IMG/VR virus record: IMGVR_UViG_3300020205_004428
Location: 1 to 29,537 of that record
Strand: one strand, 5' to 3'
Length of the DNA stretch: 29,537 bases
DNA from: a virus
The translations under genes and the position numbers were made by a program. Of the stretch, positions 13,701 through 21,000 are shown one piece after another. How positions within the stretch are numbered: the first letter of the stretch is position 1; each line of letters starts with the position of its first letter. Below the pieces are notes generated by a model that did not search any database, was not told where the DNA came from, and saw nothing but the letters and a program-made list of their open reading frames with translations.

Positions 13701-16410
13701 TTTTAGATTGGCGCTTACAAAAAATGATGCTTTAACAGGAACTGGTATGGTATTTTCTTCTAGTGGATCTGGAAATGCACATCAACTTGAAATGTCTAAG
13801 AAAAATGAGAAAGCACTTATTACTTTAGATAATATAGTACAATATCCATTAATAAGAACTGCAATTTCCCATACTTTATCCGGAAATGGAGGAGGAATTT
13901 CAATTGCATCTTCAATATTTGCGCTAAGTGGAATATCTACAATAGTTCCAAAAGATATTCTTAAAATTGATAATGAATATATGAAAATTGAAAATGTAGG
14001 ACTTGGTACTACGAGTACGGGACCTATCACAAATATTGGATCAATTTCTTTGGTACAAGTTTCTAGAGGATTTGTGGGTTCATCAGCATCTACTCATACT
14101 GATTCTGCAACAGCAAGAATCTATAAGGGTTCTTATGATATTGTTAATAATCAAATTCATTTTGCAGAAGCGCCTAGGGGAAATCCACAGATAACCTTTG
14201 ATAGTAGCAATTTACCATTCCAAACCTCAGATTTTAATGGTAGAGTATTTTTAAGAGGCGACTACGATACAAATACTGTTTATGATGATATTTCCAATCA
14301 ATTTAGTGGAATAGGTAGAACTTTTACATTAACTATTGGTGGAATTAATACAGTTGGATTAGGAAGCACTGGTGGAAATGGAATTTTATTCATCAATAAT
14401 GTTTTCCAAACACCAACAACAGATAATAATCCAAATAATAATTTTAAAATTATTGAGGATTCTGTTGCAGGAATTACAAGTGTTGTATTTTCTGGAATTG
14501 AAGATCCACAAACTAAAAATATAATAACATCAAATTATGATGTAAATCAAAATCAAACTCCAAGAGGTGGAATAATAATTTCTCTTGGTTCATCTATTGG
14601 TTTAGGTTATGAACCTCTAGTCGGAGCATCAGTGACTGCTGTAGTTGGTGCTGGCGGGTCAATTATTTCAATCGGTATTGGAACTACTACAGGAAATTAT
14701 GGATCTGGATATAATGGATTAGTTGCTATAGGAGTATCAGTTTATGAAAATGGACATACTGGTATGGCTGCAACAATAACAGCATCAGTAGGAGTAGGTG
14801 GTACATTATCCTTCCAAGTAATAGGTGGTGGAAATGGATATATAAATCCAAAAATATTTGTATCAGAACCTTCTTACGAAGATCTTGAAGTTATTGGTGT
14901 GTCTAGATTAGGTGTTGGATCAACAACATCTACTGGGATTGGTCTTTTGATGAATATTGTAGTTGGAGCAAGTTCTACTACTGGAATTGGATCTACTTAT
15001 TTTGAAGTGACTGCATTTAATATTACTAGACAAGGATATTCATTCCAACGTGGAGATGTATTTAAACCAGTTGGATTAGTTACTGACAGAAGATTGGTAT
15101 CGCCATTATCAGAGTTTACTTTGACTGTTCTCGATACCTTTACAGATTCATTTGCCGCTTGGCAATTTGGGGAACTTGATTATATTGATTCGGTTAAAAA
15201 ATATCAAGATGGAAGTCGTCAGAGATTTCCACTATTTTATAATGGCGATTTACTTAGTTTTGAAAAAACTGAAGATTCTGATCCATTATTAGAATTGGAT
15301 AAATGTCTATTAATATTTGTTAATGGAATTATTCAGGAACCAGGATTTGCATATGAATTTGAAGGTGGGACATCGGTGAAATTTACTACAGCACCAAAAA
15401 AAGAAGATAATGTTGCAATATTCTTCTATAGAGGTACAAAAGGAGGAGACAGTGCTCTGATTACCAATGTTAATCAATCATTAAAAGAAGGAGATACTGT
15501 ACAAGTACTAAAAAATAATAGTATTCCAGGTACAATTACTCAAGATCAAAGAACTATAACCAATTTAAATTATTCCGATAAATTTGAAACAGATTTGTAT
15601 TCTGGTCAAGGTGTAGATACTAATAATTATAAACCATTAAGTTGGTTAAAACAAAAAGTAGATAGAACTGTTAATGGGCAAATAGTTTATAAATCGAGAG
15701 ATTCGCTAGAATCACAAGTATATCCAACTGCAAATATTATAAAAGATTTTTCATCTACAGATACTGAAATTTTTATTGATAACGTCCAATTCTTTGATTA
15801 TGGTAGTGCAACTATTGATACATTTGATGCTTTAATCGTAAATGGAATTTCTACAACTGCACAATCTTCAGTTGAATTAATTTCCAACATTAATCTAATT
15901 AACGGATTCTCAGGAATTATAACTGGAATAACAACTACAACAGGTACTTTAGGAAATCCTTTAGCAATTAAGTTTTTCCTAAAATCGGATACTGGAGCGT
16001 TTACTGGATTAACTACAGGATATCCAATTTACATTTTCGATACTTGTGTTGGAAATGGAGTTACTTCTATTAATAATTCAAATTCTTCTGTGGTTGGTAT
16101 TGGATCATCATTCTTAGACAACATATATTACATACATGAACTAAGTCCATCTGCATCTAATGCAAGTATTACTTGTAATATTCATTCATCATCTTCAATA
16201 GTCGGAATTGCAACTACTGGAACTATATTAAATCCCGTAGGAAAATTCTCTTGGGGAAGAATGTCTGGATTTGTCAGATCTAATTCTCCAATTTCTATAG
16301 GAGTTTCTGGAAATATCGTGACTGCTGGATTATCCACATTTGCAACAATTCAGAGAAGAGGTACTGGACTAAGGCAAACTGGAGCATTAATTAAAGGTAA
16401 TATTATCTAA
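4783..16410 (+). CDS. Giant modular baseplate/virion protein in the gp7 position (3875 aa)
   Basis: By gene order (25-6-this-8) this fills the slot of wedge protein gp7 (1032 aa in T4) but is nearly four times longer. Residues 1 to about 250 (QNQLPEFILDESPNAVEF, FYQSKGTDESFRILFNVLYG) look like the wedge-docking part: helical, not repetitive, next to gp6. The remainder is a beta-rich mosaic: GG-x-x-Y repeats (about 743, 934, 1406, 2033, 2105, 3342), H-x-x-x-x-GD...YY modules (about 610, 841, 963, 1806, 2926), E-I-I-x-Y...RG modules (about 81, 320, 1522, 3049) and a YHYH-type domain near 1200-1350 containing GWAYDGNPIYG at about 1239. Residues about 3450-3875 are non-repetitive (FAAWQFGELDYIDSVKKYQD) and probably a separate conserved tail. 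No signal peptide or transmembrane segment is evident. The frame is uninterrupted for 11.6 kb, so this is not decay. The gp7 role is inferred from position. Confidence 0.85.
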   Translation: MIGTGFESRVKVQQIVQNQLPEFILDESPNAVEFLKQYYISQEYQGGPVDIAENLDQYLKLDNLTPEVIVSKVGLTTNIDSNVGIITVTSTKGFPQKYGLIKIDDEIITYTGITTNTFTGCIRGFSGVTNYHQDLNSEELVFSESEKASHSGNTSVENLSSLFLKEFYKKLKSSLTPGLENNDFVSDLNVGNFIKNARSFYQSKGTDESFRILFNVLYGVTPKVVNLEDYLIKPSSAEFIRREVIVAERISGDPTKLVGQTIKKSTESITITSASVSEVETFSRKNKQYFKISLFVGYNEFSAVEGNFTITPNTKCLENIEIGSSVISVDSTISFPESGTLFSGNNIISYTSKSVNQFFGCTGIKYAISLSDNIRSNEIYYGYENGDITKKVELRLTGVLSKFKQISESLKVSEGDEIFVKNLGEIIKNPSENKSYKEIFANSWIYNTSSRYQISSINGSAFVLGSKIDRSSLKVGDRVEIIERGTNNILSDPLNLPYISLVVSDTQVNLNNLSGFIPDNNQEYDLRRKVNKASSSIVPIEFGNNVTLSDIQNVYNENDEYMYIASNSLPSNNNELSIPYAYQITKNINTVNVSGLSDQISSGRYSTLLFNSSVPFINGDRVYYTSPENSTLDLETGSYYVEVLSPANKIRLYESKAFVGTNQYVTFTSGNFISQTHTFTLYSQRSSKISAQKLLRKYPLNTNITNGTNEVTIPGSIGMLINGVEIKNYKSDDKIYYGPLESINVLNGGNNYDVINPPLISVSSGEGVNALVQPVVSGSIEKVYIDNQEFDINNIISINVTGGNGKGVTLEPIIKKRVREVYFDARITKGIDIVNETIQFLTNHNFTSGDPIIYNSNSNLSLGIGTYGGSNLDQNKTLINNATYYAKVLNNTAINLYPTLSDYSSGINTIGFTGINASGIHKFRTVSNKKTLSELKVINGGSDYTNRKLIVTPTGISTINHAVNFNNHGFNDGELVVYDYETSNITGISTTNQYYILKFNDDSFRLCDAGIGGTNRTNYIRKNYVKFTSTGSGYQYFNYPKISVSVQYSPVGFSTEVLSIIATPIVKGSIIDTYLYEGGTGYGSTILNLHKKPLIKIKTGKEAQITPVIVNGSIISVNINYGGYEYYSIPDLIVNDSSKSGSGSELRAIVTNNKITSVSIINPGIGYSSSSTIIKVKPSGSNAVLDSSVRSLRVNNNIKFGDELLIESDNNLQYSICGYYDTLRLSLNDNGVQHSPIIGWAYDGNPIYGAYGYSNAEDPNTLQKALISGYELNTSNITDRPLQFADGFFVEDYQYTNSGDLDANNGRFGKTPEFPNGIYAYFSTIEEETLKSKFPYFIGDTYRSNVIKENFTLDQTYDFNSSTLLRNTFPYKVSELYADNDFILESNEILNQKTIIESVTDGYINSIDILNSGYDYKVNDILEFDDNGTEGGGLIAKVSSIKGKDIVLLNTSVETYNSAIFTWKYDNTVKVSILPNHNLSNNDYVIISGFSTSLSLLNGSYQIGITSYYSNVLKNIPASTAGLTTEIYVSQFPSETISIGSSIRIGAETLSVLEVFKNLNILRVQRGSTGVSHTATSQINFIPDSFRISKNIDYFESKLNDKVYFNPVESIGIGTQIGTTSSITFEFGDSNTTRIIPTQGIYIQNHPFNTNQQIIFRRSTSDYISVSTSPSGTQFNIPSTGDSQILYVVNKNKDVIGLKTSINSSELFFVDLNGGNDDDKYSFESTYSQITAKVQRIKSTVSVSTSHELSNGDNILLKVKPNLSVGIGTSTSVYVKRNATNGNILINPIGFNSTGINTSTSTITINSHNLNTGDKISYSADLIASGLSSDSYYVCKINDNQIKLSETYFDCKNDPPIIVSIASTGGRNQFISLINPQIKSIKNNNLIFNLSDSSLTGYRFKIYYDQEFKNEFVSTATTTGFTLSGIGTIGISSTASLNINYDSTLPTKLYYNLEKNGYISTSDISVINNSQILFTNSGYDSNFNYKIFGVGSTTFSFSLDKIPEKLSYSQNECDTLEYTTDSLLVKGPINKINIVSGGTDYKKLPVFSGSNSIDGKDAYLIPKSNTIGNIREVRITNEGFEYSSDKTLQPFAYISPLITIENSDTIGIITVTDGGTNYISPPSIVIVDNTTGEKIDSGVLEAKLADNSISSVDIVQNPKGLPSTTVRLVATNNTNGVSIQSVESSSTGIFTCYITTPVLGYSIAPFDVGDKVFVEGITKSGTNGTGFNSEDYGYEFFTISAYQATNPDKITFNISNLTSNTGLANEIQDSFATIINYKNYPNFEITQIPSYFLIGERIISNNVERDLIITDSTETFIKVFGSYELSLDEVIKGKESGNIATIKKIENNTGLFEINYSTEKSIGWVNDTGKLNYDNQTIPDNDYYQNLSYTVKSPIQYEDLKTAVNSLLHTSGLKNFADTGITSTASSELSGNTVDSLIIDIINEKRVDTVYNFDLVKDIDILENSSKILKLKNISLTPYIKCDNNIVLGIDNINRQFSNLETEPSEFLNILRLGSNDSYNNLIFRISNLDNSQIQFTELVVLNNTIDTFLLNKSTISNTGEEFGEFSIFTDQFNDSYLRFNPTNPYDIDYDLKSIKTTFNTILPGIGTQSIGFVDLTGLNIGVQSGITTSIISAQTSKLESLYADVQVIDAITNEMTFVELYLAHDGTNTYISEYYVDSESKTGNYSGNFIGTFSSTISSGILSLNFKNTSTHQVKLRSKIVGFGSTAVGVGTYRFKKSGQLAGNERSAKYESKYQSNVSTASTDIISLNKNNFNAIKSLVKVSFGSTISLHKVSLLQDTNNIFVEQSAFLSVGSTTGIGSFGGEYSGSDFILKFYKSPEVSGTIKISSFNQCIYTVIDDINIPPDLIYGTLTDSVQVNSYNALNGDRINKTAFNMTTNDGYPIFAQTFDPSDALILNLSTGLFTIDNHFFSSGEKLIYTPKSTFIGVSASPLMVGASPLPSEVYAIRESANTFRLALTKNDALTGTGMVFSSSGSGNAHQLEMSKKNEKALITLDNIVQYPLIRTAISHTLSGNGGGISIASSIFALSGISTIVPKDILKIDNEYMKIENVGLGTTSTGPITNIGSISLVQVSRGFVGSSASTHTDSATARIYKGSYDIVNNQIHFAEAPRGNPQITFDSSNLPFQTSDFNGRVFLRGDYDTNTVYDDISNQFSGIGRTFTLTIGGINTVGLGSTGGNGILFINNVFQTPTTDNNPNNNFKIIEDSVAGITSVVFSGIEDPQTKNIITSNYDVNQNQTPRGGIIISLGSSIGLGYEPLVGASVTAVVGAGGSIISIGIGTTTGNYGSGYNGLVAIGVSVYENGHTGMAATITASVGVGGTLSFQVIGGGNGYINPKIFVSEPSYEDLEVIGVSRLGVGSTTSTGIGLLMNIVVGASSTTGIGSTYFEVTAFNITRQGYSFQRGDVFKPVGLVTDRRLVSPLSEFTLTVLDTFTDSFAAWQFGELDYIDSVKKYQDGSRQRFPLFYNGDLLSFEKTEDSDPLLELDKCLLIFVNGIIQEPGFAYEFEGGTSVKFTTAPKKEDNVAIFFYRGTKGGDSALITNVNQSLKEGDTVQVLKNNSIPGTITQDQRTITNLNYSDKFETDLYSGQGVDTNNYKPLSWLKQKVDRTVNGQIVYKSRDSLESQVYPTANIIKDFSSTDTEIFIDNVQFFDYGSATIDTFDALIVNGISTTAQSSVELISNINLINGFSGIITGITTTTGTLGNPLAIKFFLKSDTGAFTGLTTGYPIYIFDTCVGNGVTSINNSNSSVVGIGSSFLDNIYYIHELSPSASNASITCNIHSSSSIVGIATTGTILNPVGKFSWGRMSGFVRSNSPISIGVSGNIVTAGLSTFATIQRRGTGLRQTGALIKGNII
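8380..8830 (+). other. YHYH-type domain inside the giant protein
   Basis: Residues about 1200-1350 of the 3875-aa protein contain GWAYDGNPIYGAYGY followed by LDANNGRFGKTPEFPNGIYA and FPYFIGDTYRSN. This matches my recollection of the YHYH domain found in secreted marine bacterial proteins and cyanophage virion proteins. It is distinct in texture from the surrounding repeats: rich in Tyr, Trp, Gly and Pro. Function in phages is unknown; carbohydrate or protein binding is a guess. Confidence 0.6.
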
Positions 16411-16424
16411 TCCCAATAATATAT

Positions 16425-16432
16425 TATAAATA
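16425..16432 (+). promoter_or_regulatory. T4 late promoter box (exact TATAAATA) for gp8
   Basis: An exact TATAAATA lies in the 42-nt gap between the giant gene and gp8 and ends 20 nt before the gp8 ATG. The leader is A-rich with no Shine-Dalgarno. It gives gp8 and the DUF4815 giant their own late start, useful because the upstream gene is 11.6 kb long. Confidence 0.75.
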
Positions 16433-16452
16433 TAGAAAAAAAGACGGTTAAT

Positions 16453-18000
16453 ATGTCAGCAATTGTAACAGATCAATTTAGAATTTTGAATGCTAATAAT
16501 TTCGTTGACTCTGTAGTAAATGTAACAAATTCATATTATGTATTTGTTGGTCTTCCAAACCCAGATCCAGAATCTATTGGATTTGGTAGAGGTGATAATT
16601 GGGATACAGATATTCCAGATCCAATTGATAATATTCAATATTTAAATCATTATCGCGACACCTCAATTTTTGGTAAAAAAATTACTAGTTCAAATATTAG
16701 AAGAATTATAAGAAGAATTGATTGGACTGCAAATGTAAAATATGAGATGTATAGGCATGATTATAGTATTTTAAATCAATCACCAATATCAAACTCAAGT
16801 AGACTTTATAATGCTAATTATTATGTAATGAATAGTGATTATAAGGTTTACATTTGTATTGATAATGGTTCTTCTGGAGTAAATCTCAAAGGTAATGGTT
16901 CTAAAGATGAACCGACATTTACAGATTTGGAACCATCTGCGGCAGGAGTAAGTGGAGATGGATACTTATGGAAATATTTGTTTACTGTTTCTCCAAGTGA
17001 TATTATAAAATTTGATTCTACAGAATATATCGCCGTTCCAAATGATTGGAGTTCAACATCAGATTCTCAAATTGTTTCAGTTAGAGAAAATGGAGACTCA
17101 ACTTTAAATAATAATCAAATTAAAAAAGTTTATATTGAAAATGGTGGGCAAAATTATAGTTCTGGTGAAGTCAATATTCTTGGTGATGGTAGTGGTGGAA
17201 AGGTTTTAATTGAAGTTGATAGTAATGGATCAATAATTTCTACTACAGTAACTTCTGGTGGTAGTGGATATACTTATGGAATAGTTGATTTGGGGTCTTT
17301 ACAACCTCCAGGAAGTATACCATATCCAGCAAAACTTATATCAATCATTCCCCCATCAAAAGGGCATGGTTACGATCTTTATACAGAATTAGGTACTGAT
17401 AAAATACTAATATACGCAAGATTTGATGATTCTACAAAAGACTTTCCAATCGATACCAAATTTTCTCAAATTGGTATTTTGAGAAATCCAACTTCATATA
17501 GTTCTACTTCAATTTTTACTCAGAATCAATATTCTTCACTTTATTCAATTAAACTTACATCAAACTTTAGTGGATCTCCAGTTGTTGGCGATGAAATTTC
17601 ACAAACAGTAACCGGAGGAACTGCAAAAGGATATGTTGCATCATATGACACTACTACCAAGGTTTTAAAATATTTTAGAGACAGATCTTTATATTTTGGT
17701 GCAACTGGTAATAGTGATGAAACTGATTATATTACAGTTTCTACTGAGGGTAAAGTATTAGAATTTCAGTCCACAACAAATACAATTAGTCCATATTCCG
17801 CATCTATTGATACAACTTTTAATAATGATAAGGTTACAATTGGAAGTAAAATTATAGATTTGGGAGCATCTTTTTCGGGAGGTCTTGCAAATCCCGAGAT
17901 AAATAAAGAATCGGGAGACGTTATCTACATTGATAATAGACCTTTAGTTTCTAGAAGCTCCAGACAAAAAGAAGACATTAAAATTATCCTGGAATTTTAA
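16453..18000 (+). CDS. gp8: Baseplate wedge protein gp8, enlarged (515 aa)
   Basis: gp8 sits on the outer part of the T4 wedge and contacts gp7, gp9 and gp10. The N-terminal half carries the gp8 pattern: YYVFVGLPNPDP, IIRRIDWTANVKYEMYRHD near 95, a strand NYYVMNSDYKVYICIDNGSS near 130, then DGYLWKYLFTVSPSDIIKFD and a TEYIAVP segment, which parallels the T4 gp8 DGYKWKF-type motif. It is about 180 residues longer than T4 gp8 (334 aa). The extra part includes two GG-x-x-Y repeats (ENGGQNYSSG near 230 and TSGGSGYTYG near 267) and a GDE...TGGTAKGYVASY module, both shared with the giant proteins and gp14. It starts behind its own late box and ends 5 nt before the next gene, so the two are co-transcribed. 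Confidence 0.85.
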   Translation: MSAIVTDQFRILNANNFVDSVVNVTNSYYVFVGLPNPDPESIGFGRGDNWDTDIPDPIDNIQYLNHYRDTSIFGKKITSSNIRRIIRRIDWTANVKYEMYRHDYSILNQSPISNSSRLYNANYYVMNSDYKVYICIDNGSSGVNLKGNGSKDEPTFTDLEPSAAGVSGDGYLWKYLFTVSPSDIIKFDSTEYIAVPNDWSSTSDSQIVSVRENGDSTLNNNQIKKVYIENGGQNYSSGEVNILGDGSGGKVLIEVDSNGSIISTTVTSGGSGYTYGIVDLGSLQPPGSIPYPAKLISIIPPSKGHGYDLYTELGTDKILIYARFDDSTKDFPIDTKFSQIGILRNPTSYSSTSIFTQNQYSSLYSIKLTSNFSGSPVVGDEISQTVTGGTAKGYVASYDTTTKVLKYFRDRSLYFGATGNSDETDYITVSTEGKVLEFQSTTNTISPYSASIDTTFNNDKVTIGSKIIDLGASFSGGLANPEINKESGDVIYIDNRPLVSRSSRQKEDIKIILEF

Positions 18001-18005
18001 AAAAA

Positions 18006-21000
18006 ATGGCACAAAAAACAGATTTAAATATCAGCCCATATTATGACGATTTTGATGCTGAAAAAAACTTTTATAAAGTACTGTTTAATCCAGGGCGTCC
18101 AATTCAAGCAAGGGAATTAACGACTTTACAATCGATTTTACAAAATCAAATAGAATCGTTTGGTAGTCATATGTTCAAAGAGGGATCAATGGTGATCCCA
18201 GGAAATATTGCATATGATGGACAATTTTATGCAGTAAAACTTAATCCAACAAATTTTGGAATTGATATTTCACTGTATATTAATAATTTTATAGGTAAAA
18301 AAATAGTCGGGCAAATATCAGGAACAACGGCAATTATCCAATATGTTGCTCTTCCAGATAATATTAATGTCGAAGATTTAACAATATATGTAAAATACTT
18401 AGATTCTGATAATAATTTCATATTCAAACAATTTGAAGATGGGGAATCTTTAGCAGCAGAAGAAAATATAACTTACGGAAATACTACAATTAATGCTGAC
18501 ACACCTTTTGCATCTTTAATTTCATTAAATGCAACTTCAATAGGATCTGCAGCTTCTATTGGGAATGGTGTATATTTTATTAGAGGTTATTTTGTAAACG
18601 TATTGAAGCAAACTATAATATTAGATAATTATACAGATACGCCATCATACAGAGTTGGATTAAAGATTGATGAGTTATTAATTAATCCAAAAGACGATCA
18701 ATCTTTATATGATAATGCTAAGGGATTTACAAACTATGCAGCACCAGGTGCAGATAGATTAAAAATTAACTTATCATTAACTAAAAAATTAATAAGTGAT
18801 ACTAATGATACTGATTTTGTCGAACTATTAAGAGTTCAAGATGGAAAAATTAAAAAAATTGAATCAAAAACCAATTATAATCTAATCAGAGATTATATGG
18901 CGGATAGAACATATGATGAATCTGGTGATTATGCGGTAACACCATTCACTGTATCATTACATAATTCATTGAATGATAGACTAGGAAGTAATGGATTATT
19001 TTTTGATAATGAAACTACAGATGAAAATAATACACCATCAAATGATTTGATGGGAATTAAAGTATCTCCAGGTAAAGCATATGTGAGGGGATATGATGTA
19101 GATAAAATTTCAACAACAATTATTGATGTTGAAAAACCAAGAGATACTGAAACAGTTTCTGCAATGAATATTCCCTTTGAAATGGGAAATATTTTAAGAG
19201 TTAATGCTGTATCTGGAACACCAAAACAAAAGGAACAAGTAGAATTATATAATCAATTAAATGGTGATGGTGATAAAATTGGATATGCTAGAGTATACAG
19301 TTTTAAATTAACTGATGCTGCATATAGTGGAAATGTATCAAATTGGGATTTATGCTTATATGATATACAAACTTATACATCATTAGTTTTAAATAAAACT
19401 ATAACAACTGCAGAACTTCCAAAATCATCTTTTGTAAAAGGTAAGAGTAGTGGTGCGAGTGGTTATGCAACTGCAGATGGTGCAAATTCCACAATTATAA
19501 AATTAAGTCAAACTTCTGGAAAATTTTCTCAAGGGGAACAATTATTAATAAATGGAGTGGATTCTTCCACATCTATTAAATCAATCACATCATATGGAAC
19601 TCAAAATATAAAATCAGTATTTCAAGATTCAACTTTAGTAGGTTTAGCAACATATTTTAATGCAAATGCTTTTCTGGAGAGATTTAATTTTCAAAATAAT
19701 GTAAGTAAAGTAACTATTACCTCCGGTGGTAGCGTAACTTCTGCAGGAAATGTATTTAGTGGTGTAAGAGAAAATACCATTATTAGATATCAAAAGCAAG
19801 GTTCTTCATTAGAAACATTCAATAGAATAACATCGGTTTCTGCTGACGGATTATCAATGACTGTTGCAGGAATTACGTCAGTTTCTGGAGTTTTTGACGG
19901 AACTTTACCTTCAGGTACAATTGAACCAAATATTCAAATTGGAGCACCAATTGTAAGAAATGAATCTACTGGATACTTATATTCAGAAATTCCAGATTCA
20001 AATATATCTTCAGTAAATCTTTCAGATTCGTTATTAACAATTTCTACACAAATTGTAGGAAAACTAATATCCGGAAATACATTAACTCTCGATTCTTCTG
20101 ATATCAGTACTATTGGATTCTCTAGTGCATTCTTTGCTTCATTTGATGAAGAGAGATATTCTGTTCATTATTCTTCGGGCGGAATTGGTACAGTAACATC
20201 AGATTCTTTTAATCTTAATTCTAATACAGTAACAATTTCAGGGTTAAGTAATGACAGTGCAGCTACCATAAACGTAACATTAATTAAAAATGGAGTCCAA
20301 AGTAAGAAAAAATTATACAATAGAAGTCAAATATTAAATATTGTTTATTCCAAAAATCAACAATCTGGAACAGGTATTAATACATCAATTAATGATGGAT
20401 TAACTTACAATCAATTCTATGGATTGAGAGTTCAAGATGAGGAAATAAGTTTAAATTATCCTGATGTATGTAAAGTTTTAGCAATCTATGAATCATATGA
20501 TTATAACTCCCCATCATTAGATAAAGTACAATTTACATCTAGTGCAGATGTTACAACTAATGCAATAATTGGCGAAAATATAATTGGAAATAGTAGCAAA
20601 GCAATTGCAAGAGTTGTTTCAAAACCATCTACACATGTCTTGGGAATTGTTTATCTTAATACTGAAAGATTTTTTGAAGGAGAAACTGTAAAATTTGAAG
20701 AATCTAATATAACTGTTGACATTCAATCAATTACCGTAGGTAATTACAAAGATGTTACGTACACATATCAATTAGATAAAGGACAGAAAGATCAATATTA
20801 TGATTATTCTAGACTTATTAGAAATAAAAATATACCCGAGCCTTCCAAACAATTATTGGTAGTATTTGATTATTATTCAGTACCTACAAATGATAATGGA
20901 GACGTATTTACTGTTTTGAGTTATGATCAAGAAAGATATTTAAATGATATTCCAATCATTGGAACTAGGAGTGTAAGAGCTTCTGATACACTAGATTTTA

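Noticed and set aside
4783-16410. Assembly artefact or fusion as the cause of the 11.6-kb frame
   Set aside because: No internal stop, composition break or abrupt frame-specific change was noticed; modules of the same type continue on both sides of every region read.
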